A stretch of 64,000 nt of DNA from Pseudomonas citri (GCF_025336485.1 NZ_JAODAB010000001.1:62001-126000), one strand, 5' to 3'; counted from the stretch's first letter, positions 8,639 to 18,955 are shown. Program-made: numbers and translations. The notes: generated by a model from the letters alone, not told the origin.

Positions 8639-9168
8639 ACCACGCCCACGCCCCGGCCAGGACGGCCGCCGGTCGCACCCAGGAAGCGACCGGGCGCGGC
8701 GAACTTCCCCGCGCCGCCCGCACCTTCGAATTTACCGGCGAGATCCGCCATGACGGTGAACGCTTCGAGAGCCTGCTCGGCTCCGATCCCGTCGGATTCA
8801 ATCCGACGTTCATGGGATTCACCGGCGAGGGTTCCTCCCAGGGGTTCGCTGGAAGCGCGCCATCGTTCGAAGCGGAATCCGCCACCGCGTCCCATGAGGC
8901 ACCGCTGTGGGAGGCGCTGATACAGCACATCGATGAGCAGCCGCCGCTCGCTGACGACTTGCCCGTCGAGGCGATCTTCGAGTTGCCGAACCTGGGCGAA
9001 GTCGCCGTACAGGTCACGCGCCAGGGCAACGTCATGGATATCGCCCTGCGCTTTGCCCAGGGCGAAGCCTGGGCCCGTTGCCGGGAAAACCAGGAATCCA
9101 GCCGCCAGTTGTTGAGCCAGCGGCTCGGGCGGCGGGTCCAGTTGTCACTCGACCTCAAGGACCGCTGA
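8635..9168 (+). CDS. hrpP: HrpP, pilus-length and substrate-switch protein (SctP)
   Basis: A 177-aa protein. The N-terminal half is variable and low in complexity, as in HrpP/YscP proteins. The C-terminal part (about 100-177: EAIFELPNLGEVAVQVTRQG, RCRENQESSRQLLSQRLGRR) resembles the FliK/YscP substrate-switch domain. It acts with HrcU to change export from pilus subunits to later substrates. ATGA overlap with hrpO; hrcQ begins one base after its stop. Assigned by position and C-terminal pattern. Confidence 0.85.
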   Translation: MNHAHAPARTAAGRTQEATGRGELPRAARTFEFTGEIRHDGERFESLLGSDPVGFNPTFMGFTGEGSSQGFAGSAPSFEAESATASHEAPLWEALIQHIDEQPPLADDLPVEAIFELPNLGEVAVQVTRQGNVMDIALRFAQGEAWARCRENQESSRQLLSQRLGRRVQLSLDLKDR

Positions 9169-9169
9169 A

Positions 9170-10222
9170 ATGACCGTTCGAGCACTCAGGCTGCGGCCGA
9201 TGAACAGCGACGAAGCGCAGGTGCGCAAGCGGCTGGGTAAAGGCCTGACGATGGATTTTCAGCTGGAGGCGGCCCGGGGCACGCTGAGCCTGCACCTGCC
9301 CGACGCCGGCTTCGAGCCGATTGCGGGCAATGTCATGAACTGTGGCTGCGGCCCCTTTTTGCTGAGCGATGCCGAAGCCTTGCTCAGCCTGGTCTCCAGT
9401 TGCCCGGCCATGTTGCCCGAAGGCCAGCACAATCCGCTGGACAGCGCCTGGTACTGGCAACTCTACAACCAGTACCTGAGTCCCGAGTTGCAGGCGTTGT
9501 TTGTCCATCTGGAGCCGGCGCAAACGGCGTTGGATGAGGGCCTGGACTGTCTGCTGGAGGCGCGCATCAACGGCATGCGCGTGTGCAGCCCATCGCGAAT
9601 GGCGCCGACCACCTTGCTGCGCTTGCTCGACCGAGGCCATTGGCGTCCGGGCGCGGTCGGCCAGGACGCCGATCTGTCCTTGTGCTTTCCCCTTCTGCTG
9701 GGTCGTACCCGGCTGAGCACCACGCTCTTGCAGTCCTTGCGCCCGGGCGACATCGTTTTTCCCGATCAGCCGCTGTTCAACGTTGAGGGGCAAGGCACCC
9801 TGCATATCGGCGACTGGCGCCTGGATCTACAGGGGCAGCCTACTCATCCACTGCGTTTCATTGTCATCGACCTGGAAGAAAACGCCATGAATGCACCACT
9901 CGATTACCTCAGTCCTCCCAGCCTCGATCAGATGAACGCCATTGACGGTTTGCCCGACCTGGATAACCCCGGGCATGCGCCTGACAGAGCGCCGGATCCT
10001 TTCACCGACCTGCCGCTGGCGCTGACCCTGCGCCTGGGCAACGTCCACCTCAAACTGTCCGAGCTGCGCAACCTGGCCATCGGCTCGGTCCTGACCGTGG
10101 AAGGCGGCGCCGTGGGTGGCGCGATGCTCTGCTATGGCGAGCGGTCCCTGGCCCATGGCGAACTGGTGGATGTGGAGGGACGCCTCGGCCTGCAGATCAC
10201 ACACCTGGAACCATCGCGATGA
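9170..10222 (+). CDS. hrcQ: HrcQ, cytoplasmic ring (sorting platform) protein, undivided
   Basis: A 350-aa SctQ protein that joins what P. syringae encodes as two genes, hrcQa and hrcQb. The N-terminal part (about 1-235) is HrcQa-like ([34 protein letters not shown]). The C-terminal SpoA domain (about 280-345: [37 protein letters not shown]) matches HrcQb. An in-frame ATG at 9887 (residue 240) with GGAAG eight bases upstream could start a separate 111-aa C-terminal product, as in YscQ and SpaO. The product forms the C-ring-like pods below the export gate. Overlaps hrcR by four bases. Confidence 0.92.
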   Translation: MTVRALRLRPMNSDEAQVRKRLGKGLTMDFQLEAARGTLSLHLPDAGFEPIAGNVMNCGCGPFLLSDAEALLSLVSSCPAMLPEGQHNPLDSAWYWQLYNQYLSPELQALFVHLEPAQTALDEGLDCLLEARINGMRVCSPSRMAPTTLLRLLDRGHWRPGAVGQDADLSLCFPLLLGRTRLSTTLLQSLRPGDIVFPDQPLFNVEGQGTLHIGDWRLDLQGQPTHPLRFIVIDLEENAMNAPLDYLSPPSLDQMNAIDGLPDLDNPGHAPDRAPDPFTDLPLALTLRLGNVHLKLSELRNLAIGSVLTVEGGAVGGAMLCYGERSLAHGELVDVEGRLGLQITHLEPSR

Positions 10223-10872
10223 GCGAGGCACAAATCGACCCGATGATGCTCGCGCTGTTTCTCGGCGGGCTTTCGCTGGTGCCGTTGCTGATGGTGATCT
10301 GCACTGCTTTCCTGAAGATTTCCATGGTGCTGTTGATCACGCGCAACGCCATCGGCGTGCAGCAGGTGCCGCCGAACATGGCGCTGTACGGCATTGCGCT
10401 GGCGGCGACCCTGTTTGTCATGGCGCCGGTATTCAACGAGATGGGGCAGCGTTTCAAGCAACTGCCGGAACGCCATGAAACCCTGGCGCAAATGCAGAGC
10501 TCGGCGAGCCAGATCGTCGAGCCGCTGCGACTGTTCATGTCGCGCAACGTCGATCCCGATACCCAGACCCACCTGCTGGAAAACACCCAGCGCATGTGGC
10601 CGGCGGACATGGCCGCCAAGGCCAGTCGCGAGGATATCCTGGTGATCGTCCCGGCCTTCGTCCTCTCGGAATTGCAGGCCGGTTTCCAGATCGGTTTCCT
10701 GATTTACATTCCGTTCATCGTCATCGACCTGATCGTCTCCAACATCCTGCTGGCCTTGGGCATGCAGATGGTCGCGCCGATGACGATTTCCCTGCCCCTG
10801 AAAATCCTCCTGTTCGTCCTGGTGGACGGCTGGACACGGCTGCTCGACGGTTTGTTCTACAGCTACCTGTAG
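10219..10872 (+). CDS. hrcR: HrcR, export gate protein (SctR)
   Basis: A 217-aa FliP/SctR protein with four hydrophobic segments (about 10-30, 50-72, 155-178, 185-210) and family signatures [20 protein letters not shown] and [20 protein letters not shown]. It is the main subunit of the export gate, with HrcS and HrcT, inside the inner-membrane ring. ATGA overlap with hrcQ. Confidence 0.97.
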   Translation: MSEAQIDPMMLALFLGGLSLVPLLMVICTAFLKISMVLLITRNAIGVQQVPPNMALYGIALAATLFVMAPVFNEMGQRFKQLPERHETLAQMQSSASQIVEPLRLFMSRNVDPDTQTHLLENTQRMWPADMAAKASREDILVIVPAFVLSELQAGFQIGFLIYIPFIVIDLIVSNILLALGMQMVAPMTISLPLKILLFVLVDGWTRLLDGLFYSYL

Positions 10873-10903
10873 CAGCACCTGTGCGCGAAGAATCGAGGCC
10901 CTT

Positions 10904-11164
10904 ATGGAAGTCCTGAACCTGTTCAAGCAGGCCATGTTGCTGGTGGTCGTGCTTTCGGCGCCGCCGCTGATCGTGGCGGTGATCGTCGGCATCGTGACCT
11001 CGCTGCTGCAAGCGGTGCTGCAATTGCAGGACCAGACGCTGCCGTTCGCCATCAAGCTGGTCGCGGTCGGCGTGGCCCTGGCCCTGACCGGGCGCTGGAT
11101 CGGCGTCGAGTTGATGCAACTGACCATCCTGTCGTTCAACATGATTGCGCAGACCGGACACTGA
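10904..11164 (+). CDS. hrcS: HrcS, export gate protein (SctS)
   Basis: An 86-aa FliQ/SctS protein made of two membrane hairpins (AMLLVVVLSAPPLIVAVIVG and ALALTGRWIGVELMQLTILS) around the conserved LLQAVLQLQDQTLPFAIKL region. It wraps around the HrcR core of the export gate. A 31-bp gap separates it from hrcR, and hrcT starts one base after its stop. Confidence 0.95.
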   Translation: MEVLNLFKQAMLLVVVLSAPPLIVAVIVGIVTSLLQAVLQLQDQTLPFAIKLVAVGVALALTGRWIGVELMQLTILSFNMIAQTGH

Positions 11165-11165
11165 C

Positions 11166-11966
11166 ATGCTCGACTATGCCATCAGCCTGCTGTCGGACTC
11201 GGTCATCGCCCTGACCCTCGGCATGGCACGGATCTACCCTTGCCTGCTGCTGGTGCCGGCCTTCTCCTTTCGTGAACTCAAGGGCATCCAGCGTAACGGC
11301 ATCGTCCTGGCGTTGGCTTTGATGCCCATGCCAGGGATCCGCGCCACATTGGCCGGCGCCGAGTTCCATTGGTTGAGCCTGTGCGGCCTGGCCGTCAAGG
11401 AGGCGGTGATCGGCATGCTCCTGGGGATCCTGCTGGCCATGCCATTCTGGCTGTTCGAATCCATCGGCTGCCTGTTCGACAACCAGCGCGGCGCCCTGGT
11501 CGGCGGGCAGGTCAACCCGGCGCTCGGTGACAACACCTCGGAACTCGGGTTCATGTTCAAACAGGTGCTGATCATGCTGCTGATCCTCGGCGCCGGTTTT
11601 TCCAGTCTTACCCAGGTGCTGTGGGACAGCTACAGCGTATGGCCGGCCACCCGCTGGATGCCGATACCCGCGGTCGATGGCTTCGCCGTCTACCTGAGCC
11701 TGGTCGCAAGCCTCTTCCGATTCATGGTGCTCTACGCCGCGCCTCTGGTCGGCCTGCTCCTGCTGATCGAATTCGGCATGGCGATCCTCAGTCTGTACAG
11801 CCCGCAATTGCAGGTGTCGACCCTGGCGATGCCGGCCAAGAGCCTGGCCGGACTGGCGTTCCTGCTGCTGTACCTGCCCATGCTGTCGTACCTGGCGGAC
11901 GGTCGGCTCGAGGCCTTGGGCGATCTGCGCCATACCCTGCCGCTGCTGTTCACTCCGAAGCCCTGA
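11166..11966 (+). CDS. hrcT: HrcT, export gate protein (SctT)
   Basis: A 266-aa FliR/SctT family integral membrane protein with six to seven hydrophobic helices. Recognisable motifs are LGMARIYPCLLLVPAFSF, SIGCLFDNQRGALVGGQVNP and PAKSLAGLAFLLLYLPML. The ATG at 11166 is preferred because it gives the usual MLDYAISLL-type start; an upstream in-frame codon would overlap hrcS needlessly. It caps the export gate and contacts HrcU. Confidence 0.95.
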   Translation: MLDYAISLLSDSVIALTLGMARIYPCLLLVPAFSFRELKGIQRNGIVLALALMPMPGIRATLAGAEFHWLSLCGLAVKEAVIGMLLGILLAMPFWLFESIGCLFDNQRGALVGGQVNPALGDNTSELGFMFKQVLIMLLILGAGFSSLTQVLWDSYSVWPATRWMPIPAVDGFAVYLSLVASLFRFMVLYAAPLVGLLLLIEFGMAILSLYSPQLQVSTLAMPAKSLAGLAFLLLYLPMLSYLADGRLEALGDLRHTLPLLFTPKP

Positions 11967-12010
11967 GATCCTGAAAACAGCCCTCCCCAAAAGCCGCGCC
12001 AGGAGTCGTC

Positions 12011-13102
12011 ATGAGTGAAAAAACAGAAAAACCCACCCAGAAAAAACTCAACGATGCGCGCAAGAAAGGCCAGATCGGACAGAGCCAGGACGTGCACAAG
12101 CTGTTGATCTTCGGTGCCTTGATCGAGCTGATCTTCGCCCTCGCCGAAAGTGGCATCGATAAACTCAAGGGGCTGATGTCCGTGCCCTTCGGGCAACTGG
12201 ACATGCCTTTCCAGCCCGCGCTCAAGGAAATGTCCATCAAGGCCGGCATCGACCTGCTGGCATTCATGCTCCCGGCCCTGGGCCTGGCAGTGATCATGCG
12301 GGTCATCGGTGGCTGGTCGCAGTTCGGCATCCTCTTCGCCCCCGAAGCCCTGAAACTGGACTTTGACCGGCTCAACCCGATCAACCAATTCAAGCAGATG
12401 TTCTCCGCCCGGCAATTGTTCAATCTGTTCAACAGCCTGAGCAAAGCGGTGCTGATCACCTGTGTGCTGTATGTGCTGCTGCCGCCGGCGGTAGGGGATC
12501 TGATCGGGCTGGCCACCACCGATCTGGATACCTACTGGCGGGCCATGATCGAGATGTTCTCGCGCCTGTCGCGTATCTGCCTGGGGGTGTTGCTAGTGCT
12601 GGCGGCGCTGGATTTCGGCTTGCAGAAATACTTCTTCCTCAAGGGCCAACGCATGAGTCACGAGGACATTCGCAAAGAACACAAGGACTCCGAAGGCGAC
12701 CCGCACATGAAGATGCACCGCCGCTCCATGGGGCGCGAGCTCACCCAGGACGGTGCCGCGCCAGCGCCGAAAAAAGCCCCGGTGGAAGACGCCGACATGC
12801 TGCTGGTCAACCCCACGCACTACGCCGTGGCGCTGTTCTACCGGCCAGAGGAAACCGCCCTGCCGCGCATCATCTGCAAGGGACAGGATGCCGAAGCACG
12901 TGAACTGATCGAGCGGGCCCGTGAAGCCGGTGTGCCGGTGATCCGTTTCGTCTGGCTGGCCCGCACCCTGTATCGCAGCGAGGTCGGTCGCTTCATCCCC
13001 CGTGAAACCCTGCAAGCCGTGGCCCAGGCCTATCGCCTGTTGCGGGAGCTGGATGAACAGGCCCGCGACGAGGTCATCGAGATCACCGATAACCTCGATT
13101 GA
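12011..13102 (+). CDS. hrcU: HrcU, autocleaving switch protein (SctU)
   Basis: A 363-aa FlhB/SctU protein. It opens with MSEKTEKPTQKKLNDARKKG, has four membrane segments between about 30 and 215, then a cytoplasmic domain with the self-cleaving NPTH motif at about residues 267-270 (LLVNPTHYAVALFYRPEE). Cleavage between N and P is known to let the apparatus switch substrate class. Last machine gene of the hrpJ operon; no hairpin terminator is obvious before the avrE Hrp box 32 bp downstream. Confidence 0.97.
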   Translation: MSEKTEKPTQKKLNDARKKGQIGQSQDVHKLLIFGALIELIFALAESGIDKLKGLMSVPFGQLDMPFQPALKEMSIKAGIDLLAFMLPALGLAVIMRVIGGWSQFGILFAPEALKLDFDRLNPINQFKQMFSARQLFNLFNSLSKAVLITCVLYVLLPPAVGDLIGLATTDLDTYWRAMIEMFSRLSRICLGVLLVLAALDFGLQKYFFLKGQRMSHEDIRKEHKDSEGDPHMKMHRRSMGRELTQDGAAPAPKKAPVEDADMLLVNPTHYAVALFYRPEETALPRIICKGQDAEARELIERAREAGVPVIRFVWLARTLYRSEVGRFIPRETLQAVAQAYRLLRELDEQARDEVIEITDNLD

Positions 13103-13133
13103 TCGAGCGCCTGCGCGATTTTGCTGTGCTCAT

Positions 13134-13161
13134 GGAACCAGTGGACGCCGACGGCCACTCA
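13134..13161 (+). promoter_or_regulatory. Hrp box of avrE
   Basis: GGAACC, 15 bases, CCACTCA: a perfect HrpL consensus, ending 77 bp before the avrE ATG and pointing at it. Confidence 0.93.
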
Positions 13162-13238
13162 CCGGACTGAATACATCCCTAACGTTCGCCCAGGACGGGC
13201 TTTTCCGGGCGCGGATTATCAGTACGAGGAGCACCGAC

Positions 13239-16200
13239 ATGATCCCATCAACAAACGTCCGGACCGCCAGCTCAGGCTCCGTGGATACGGCGCAGCGAAC
13301 CACTGGCGGCAGCGAGTTCCATCAACGACCGGAACAACCGACCCAACGCAGCTCCCATTCACTGGGCAGCATCGGCAAGAACTTCCGCAAGAAACTCGGC
13401 AAGCTGCTGCATATCGGCACGTCGTCAAGCAGTCGCCCGAATGCTGCAGCTGCGACCTCGGCGGCCGCTGCAACCGCCGCACCGACACCGCAAACGGCCA
13501 CGCCCTCATCCGCCCGACCTGGACGGGCCAACCTTAAAGCCGGCTCGCTGGGGGCGATACTGGAGAACGAGCGCCGGCAAGAGAAACTGGCCGGCAAGAA
13601 GCCAGCGACACAGCCACAGACGTCGTCCTCGACGGCAAGCGATGAGGCTTCGACTTCAACGGCAGGCAAAACCCCGAAAGCGCCGACCAAACCGCTGCCC
13701 AAGCTGATGGACCATGAAACCTTTGAACTGGTGATGTCGCAACCTTACCGTGCCAAACCCAAGCAACGGATGAAGGCCACGCTGGAGTCGATTCCGGAGG
13801 GTAGCGAAAGCGTCCCGCCCGTGCCCCACAGAAGCAAATCGGATCTGGACCGGATACTCGCCCAGAGCACCCCGCAACCAAAGGCGACAGCGGCGCAGCC
13901 GGCCGGCGCTTCAAGCGGTTCTACCAGCGAGATCGAGGAAGTCGGGGACGACACGCCACTGCACGATACCGATGAAGGCATTCACCCGGCGACCGGCAAA
14001 ACCCTGAAGGAGGATGAAGACGCTATCAAGTCGGCCACCCGGGAAACCCGGCGGGGCACTGGACGCATGCAGGGAGGGGATGGCCTCGGCCCCTCGATCA
14101 ACGATCTACTCGCGCCGACCGGCGACGCACGGGTGCAAACCAACGAGCCCGGGCCGAAGCTGTCCCGCAGCCAGGGCGGACACTTCACCCATGGCACTGA
14201 GTTGCTCGAGCGCATGAGCGACCCGAAGAAACCGTTGAACCTGGACTCTGAAGGGCAGTTGCACGTAGGGCGCATGGAGCCCGCGGCGCTCGCCGACATC
14301 GTTCAATCGAAACTCCGGACCGCCGACAACACATTCGTCGCCCTGCACAGCGAGTCCGGGTCCAACAGTCACGAACATGCGCTGTTGGACAACAAGGGCA
14401 ACCTGCTCCATCTCAAGCAGTCCGATACCGCCACCACGATATTGCGCAGCAGCCAGACCAGCGACGCCCACCCGTTCCTCAAGGATTTCACCGACGCTGC
14501 GCCGCAACTGCGCAACGAGAACGGCACCCTGGGTCTGTACGGCCAGAACACCCGCATCGGCAAGGAGATTCTCGACGCACCCGGCAAGGCCCAGTTCAGC
14601 CATTTGACCGGTGTCCACGAGGACCACAACGGCCAGCAACTGCGCTTGCACAACGACAAGCTCTATCGCTTCGACCCGGCCAGCAAAGCCTGGCAAGCGC
14701 ATCCGGACCTCGCCGAGCAGACGTTCAGCGCCCTGAGCACCCAGGGCAATGGCCGCACCTATGGCCTGACAGACAAAGCCGTGGTCGACCTGAGCTCCCC
14801 GGACAATCGGCATTACCCGGCCGCCAACATCAAGGCCTTTTCGGTCAGCCGCGAGGGCGAAGCCGCCCTGCTCCACATCAAGGACGACAAACAGAGCCTC
14901 GGCCTGATCGACCTGAACACCAGCCCGGCGGCGCCACTCACGGCGGGCATCGACTTGAAGCTCGCCGATGACGCGCAGGCTTCCAGCATCGCCCTGACCA
15001 AGGACGCCCTGCTGCTCAGCGACACTCAGGGTCGGCTGTACAGTGTCGATCGCCAGCAACTGGGCGATGACCGTACCGAACTGTCCCTGACGGCGGAGCA
15101 GGCCATCGCCCATCCGGAGGCGGAGCTGGGGGTGACGCACCGCACTGAAGCCTTGATCGGCGACGACAAGGGCCAAGCCCACGCACTGGTCAAGGATCAG
15201 GTCGGTCACACTCATGCCTTCCCGGTCGATACGGCCAACGGTTCGCTCAAGGCTGGCTGGAACCTGACTGACGCCCTGGTGCTGAACAACACGAAGGGGC
15301 TGCCCAGCGTTACGCCGACCCCGGACAACACCTTCGACCTGGGCCGCGACAACAAGGTCGGCCTGGACAAACAGCAAATCCAGCGCTGGGACGTGGCCAC
15401 CCGCTCCTGGGGCCATACGGACATCAAGGACGTCAGCCAGTTGAGCATCGGCCTCGACAGCCGGGCCTACATGATTCAGGACGGCACGCTGAAAAAACTC
15501 GAAGTGAGCCAGGCCGCGGCGCCGCAGGCCTTCGGTCGCGACTATGCGCTGGCCCAGGCAACCCAGACCACCAGCATCAGCGTCGGCAGTGATATCGCCG
15601 GCCTGAAAGGACGTAACGTCACCGCTTTCGCCATGGTCAACGGGGAACGGTTCGTGGCCCTGGACGACACCGGCAAGCTCACCGCCCATCATAAAAAAGG
15701 CATGACGACCGAGCTGACCACCGAAGGCCTGAACGGCTCGATCAAGACCCTGGCCCTGGACCAGCACGCCGACCTGTACGCCCTCAACGATAAAGGCGAA
15801 GCCTTCCAGTTGGACAAGGAAGACTGGCAGGCCTCCGAGGCCAAGCCGCGTCCCGAAGCACAGTGGAAAAAAATCGCTACACCGGACAATGAGCCACTGG
15901 GCTCACTGCGCACCGGCGATGACAAACAGTTGAACGCCACCCTGCTGAACGGTGACGGCAAGCTATTGGCCCGGCAGAACAACCACGACTGGAAACCGGT
16001 CGAGCCGTCGGAAAGCAAGGATGTCGTGACCGACCTGCACGAACGTATCAGTGGCGCCGAGGTACGCAAGAAAATCCCCGGCACCGGCCTGATCGCCAAG
16101 TTCAGCACCACCGTGCTGGGTCGTGGCGGCATGGAGTCGAATATCCGCCCCAGTACCAGCGAGTTCGTCGCGGCCCACGTATTCAAGCCCACGCTGGAGA

Positions 16201-18914
16201 TGCCGCGCTGGATGAAGGCCACTGGTGACAGCCTGGTGCATACCGCCAAGGGCCGTGATGGCCTCAACGATGTCTATCAGTCCGAGGGCAAGCTGTTCAA
16301 GCGCCTGGAAGCCATCGCAGATGCCGACACCCCCATACCGGCCAAGGGCGAAGACCTCAAGTCACGGATCGCCAGGCTCGACCTGGGGCCGGAAGGCAAA
16401 GCACTGGTGGACCAACTCGAAGGGTTTCGCAGTGAGCTGGAAAATCATGCCTACAAAAGCACCGTGCAGTTGGGCCAGGAATACGGCCAGCTGAAAACGC
16501 TGCCGTTCCGCCAGTTCGAAGGCTTGCTCAACCAACATGGGGAATTCAATCCGCCGTCCAAACGCACGGCCCTGAGCATGGGCCTGTCGGATGTCGCGCG
16601 TAAGCTCAACATCAACAGCTCCGACCACAACCTGATGCTGGAACTGCAAGGCGCCCTGAAGAAAATCGCGCCCTCGGATGAAAACCGTACCGGCGAACTG
16701 TTGGCCAAGCTCGAAGAAAAAGGCATGAACATCTCTCACCAGAAGGAAGAGATTCCCTTGGGCCGCCGACGTAACCCGAGCGATGACCTGGCGCTGACCA
16801 AGGCCCGACTCGCGCTGGATGTGGTGGCTCTCAAGGATCTGTCCGACCTGGTGGGCAAGATCGAAAACGAGCAGAAGCAGGCCCAGGCCACCGGGCTTGA
16901 GCAACCGCACCAGCCAATGGAACCGCCACGGATGCGTACGGCGCAGATCATGGAATTTCGCGACGGACTGCTGCAGCTGCGCGAGGTGCAGTACGAAGAT
17001 CATCCGGTCAAGCAGGTCACCGACATGGGCTTTCGTGGGCATGCCAGTCTCGAATCGACCTATGACGGCATCAAGGCCTTCATCAATGGTTTCAGCAAAA
17101 CCGACCACGCCATCAACACCAACCTACGCGCTGCCACCGGCAGTACGACCCAGAAGGAGTTGGCCGGCACACTCTCAACCGCGTTCAAGCAGCTCGACGG
17201 CGACGATGAAATCAGTATCCAGCGCAGCTACGGCGCCAACCTCAGCACGCCATTCATCGCCCCCACCGGCAAACCCATGGGGCCCTTCCCCAGCGGCGGT
17301 CTGGGCGCCTCGCGCAGCTACACCCTGAACGCCGAACGTGACGGCGATGCCGTCAAGGTCTACATGATTCGCGAGGGCTCGGTCGTTGGCTCCGGGGGAC
17401 TTGGCGCAGGCCGGAACGTGCTGCCCGACATGACCGGCAAGGAGTCCAACAACACGAAGCTGCCCACGGACTCCGAGCGCAGTTTCTTGCCGGCCTTTCG
17501 CCTGGACGCTGAACTGAGCGGCACCGGTACCAGCCGCCAACGCAATGCCCTGGTGTTCAACGTTGCCAGTGAAGACGTCGACAAATTCATCAATAACATG
17601 ATGTCCGGCAAGACCACCCCGATGGACATCATGAAAAGCGGTTATTCCCATGAAGTGGAAAAGGGCCGCAACTTCAATTTCGACGTGGTCCTCAGTGCTA
17701 CCGTCGATGGCCGCGCCGGGCTCGCGCTAAGCAAGGACAGCAGCACGCCGTTGTCCGCAGCGGCCCGGGCGACTGGCGGTGCCAGTGTCAGCGTCAACCT
17801 GATGAACTACAGCGACTACTCGCTGGCCTCGACCTCGGACGACGGTCGCGAGCGTCGTGAGGGCGGTATGAACCGCCCGCGTTTTTTCAACAGCATCACC
17901 GGTGGTGTTCATCTTCGCGGTCAACTGGCGGGTGGGCAGGAACTGCCACCACCGGAAGGCAGCACTGACGTTGCCGGCTTTGTAGGGGCCACGATCCCCG
18001 CCGCGCTCAACACATCGGTCACGGTGGAATCGAAAACCACTAAACGCGTGAAGTTCGAATTCAAGGAGGCCGCTGAGCTGAAGGACTCGGACGTCGACAA
18101 GCTTTCCGATAGCCTGAAAAAAGCCTTTCCCGACAAGGACACCGAGAAAGCACTGGCCCGGCTCAGCGAACAGTCCAAGGCCCCCGAGGCCGGCAGCACG
18201 CCGGAAAAAGCCGTCGACGCGCACCTGGAGGGCCTCGAAACCCTGTTCGCCGACAGGACACCGCAAAACGACGAGCAATATGCGGCCAAGCGCGCCTTGA
18301 GCAAGGCCGGTCATCAGCACGCCGCCGCGAAGGCCCATCACAACATCCTCGACAGCGGCCGCTTCGAGAGTTCCTACACGAATCTTTCGCGTCTGGATGA
18401 GAAAAGCCTGCTGACCCAACTGACCATGGACATGAATCCGGCCCACGTGCAAAGCAACGCCGAGCGCATCGCCGGGTTCATGGAGCAGGATCCGAAACTC
18501 AAGGAACTGGTCGGGCACCTGAAATCCTCCATGGGCACCCTCGCCCGCGTTCGCCTGGAACTCAAGGACGGGCCCGCCGAGGCCGTGGATGTCGGCTCGA
18601 GGAATGGCACCCTGACCCAGGGCGACCTGACCAAGATGCTCGGCAACCGCGACAACATGCGGCTCAAGGCGATCACCGTCTACCACTCCGCCACCCAACC
18701 GGACAGTTTCACCACGCCGACCCCGTTGCTCAGCGCCAGCAGCGGTGCGGCCACGACCGTGACCAAGACCCTGGGGCAGATCAACTTCACCTATGGCGAA
18801 GACCAGAACGTGCCCAAGGCATACACCCTGGCGGGTGATATTGCCCGTACCGGCAGCGACACCAAGGCGCTGCTGGCCGAGTTGAAAGACGCGGGACTGC
18901 AACTCAAGAGCTGA
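13239..18914 (+). CDS. avrE: AvrE/DspE-family type III effector
   Basis: A 1,891-aa effector. The first 300 residues are Ser/Thr/Ala/Pro-rich and polar, as in a secretion and chaperone-binding region (IGKNFRKKLGKLLHIGTSS near 45). The middle (about 330-900) has repeated short strands with DNKGNLLHLK-, DKLYRFDPASKAWQ- and DTTGKLTAH-like turns, consistent with the beta-propeller described for the family. Two WxxxE motifs, WQASE and WKPVE, fall near residues 863 and 917. The C-terminal end reads LKDAGLQLKS where relatives have LKKxG. AvrE proteins act inside plant cells and cause water-soaking. The ATG at 13239 follows GAGGAGCACCGAC; the open frame continues upstream into hrcU but homology begins here. 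The likely chaperone gene shcE is at 21714-22112. Confidence 0.95.
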   Translation: MIPSTNVRTASSGSVDTAQRTTGGSEFHQRPEQPTQRSSHSLGSIGKNFRKKLGKLLHIGTSSSSRPNAAAATSAAAATAAPTPQTATPSSARPGRANLKAGSLGAILENERRQEKLAGKKPATQPQTSSSTASDEASTSTAGKTPKAPTKPLPKLMDHETFELVMSQPYRAKPKQRMKATLESIPEGSESVPPVPHRSKSDLDRILAQSTPQPKATAAQPAGASSGSTSEIEEVGDDTPLHDTDEGIHPATGKTLKEDEDAIKSATRETRRGTGRMQGGDGLGPSINDLLAPTGDARVQTNEPGPKLSRSQGGHFTHGTELLERMSDPKKPLNLDSEGQLHVGRMEPAALADIVQSKLRTADNTFVALHSESGSNSHEHALLDNKGNLLHLKQSDTATTILRSSQTSDAHPFLKDFTDAAPQLRNENGTLGLYGQNTRIGKEILDAPGKAQFSHLTGVHEDHNGQQLRLHNDKLYRFDPASKAWQAHPDLAEQTFSALSTQGNGRTYGLTDKAVVDLSSPDNRHYPAANIKAFSVSREGEAALLHIKDDKQSLGLIDLNTSPAAPLTAGIDLKLADDAQASSIALTKDALLLSDTQGRLYSVDRQQLGDDRTELSLTAEQAIAHPEAELGVTHRTEALIGDDKGQAHALVKDQVGHTHAFPVDTANGSLKAGWNLTDALVLNNTKGLPSVTPTPDNTFDLGRDNKVGLDKQQIQRWDVATRSWGHTDIKDVSQLSIGLDSRAYMIQDGTLKKLEVSQAAAPQAFGRDYALAQATQTTSISVGSDIAGLKGRNVTAFAMVNGERFVALDDTGKLTAHHKKGMTTELTTEGLNGSIKTLALDQHADLYALNDKGEAFQLDKEDWQASEAKPRPEAQWKKIATPDNEPLGSLRTGDDKQLNATLLNGDGKLLARQNNHDWKPVEPSESKDVVTDLHERISGAEVRKKIPGTGLIAKFSTTVLGRGGMESNIRPSTSEFVAAHVFKPTLEMPRWMKATGDSLVHTAKGRDGLNDVYQSEGKLFKRLEAIADADTPIPAKGEDLKSRIARLDLGPEGKALVDQLEGFRSELENHAYKSTVQLGQEYGQLKTLPFRQFEGLLNQHGEFNPPSKRTALSMGLSDVARKLNINSSDHNLMLELQGALKKIAPSDENRTGELLAKLEEKGMNISHQKEEIPLGRRRNPSDDLALTKARLALDVVALKDLSDLVGKIENEQKQAQATGLEQPHQPMEPPRMRTAQIMEFRDGLLQLREVQYEDHPVKQVTDMGFRGHASLESTYDGIKAFINGFSKTDHAINTNLRAATGSTTQKELAGTLSTAFKQLDGDDEISIQRSYGANLSTPFIAPTGKPMGPFPSGGLGASRSYTLNAERDGDAVKVYMIREGSVVGSGGLGAGRNVLPDMTGKESNNTKLPTDSERSFLPAFRLDAELSGTGTSRQRNALVFNVASEDVDKFINNMMSGKTTPMDIMKSGYSHEVEKGRNFNFDVVLSATVDGRAGLALSKDSSTPLSAAARATGGASVSVNLMNYSDYSLASTSDDGRERREGGMNRPRFFNSITGGVHLRGQLAGGQELPPPEGSTDVAGFVGATIPAALNTSVTVESKTTKRVKFEFKEAAELKDSDVDKLSDSLKKAFPDKDTEKALARLSEQSKAPEAGSTPEKAVDAHLEGLETLFADRTPQNDEQYAAKRALSKAGHQHAAAKAHHNILDSGRFESSYTNLSRLDEKSLLTQLTMDMNPAHVQSNAERIAGFMEQDPKLKELVGHLKSSMGTLARVRLELKDGPAEAVDVGSRNGTLTQGDLTKMLGNRDNMRLKAITVYHSATQPDSFTTPTPLLSASSGAATTVTKTLGQINFTYGEDQNVPKAYTLAGDIARTGSDTKALLAELKDAGLQLKS

Positions 18915-18926
18915 CCCATCGCGTCG

Positions 18927-18955
18927 TTGGCCGGTGTCCGCAAGGGCCCGGCCAA
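18927..18955 (+). other. intercistronic hairpin after avrE
   Basis: TTGGCCGG (18927-18934) pairs with CCGGCCAA (18948-18955) around a 13-base loop. No T-run follows, so it is more likely a processing or attenuation hairpin between avrE and the dioxygenase gene than a full terminator. Confidence 0.5.

Noticed and set aside
13002..13238. Upstream extension of the avrE frame into hrcU
   Set aside because: It would cross the Hrp box at 13134, and family similarity begins at the ATG at 13239.
14106..15767. 553-codon minus-strand frame inside avrE
   Set aside because: Antisense shadow with no recognisable domain.
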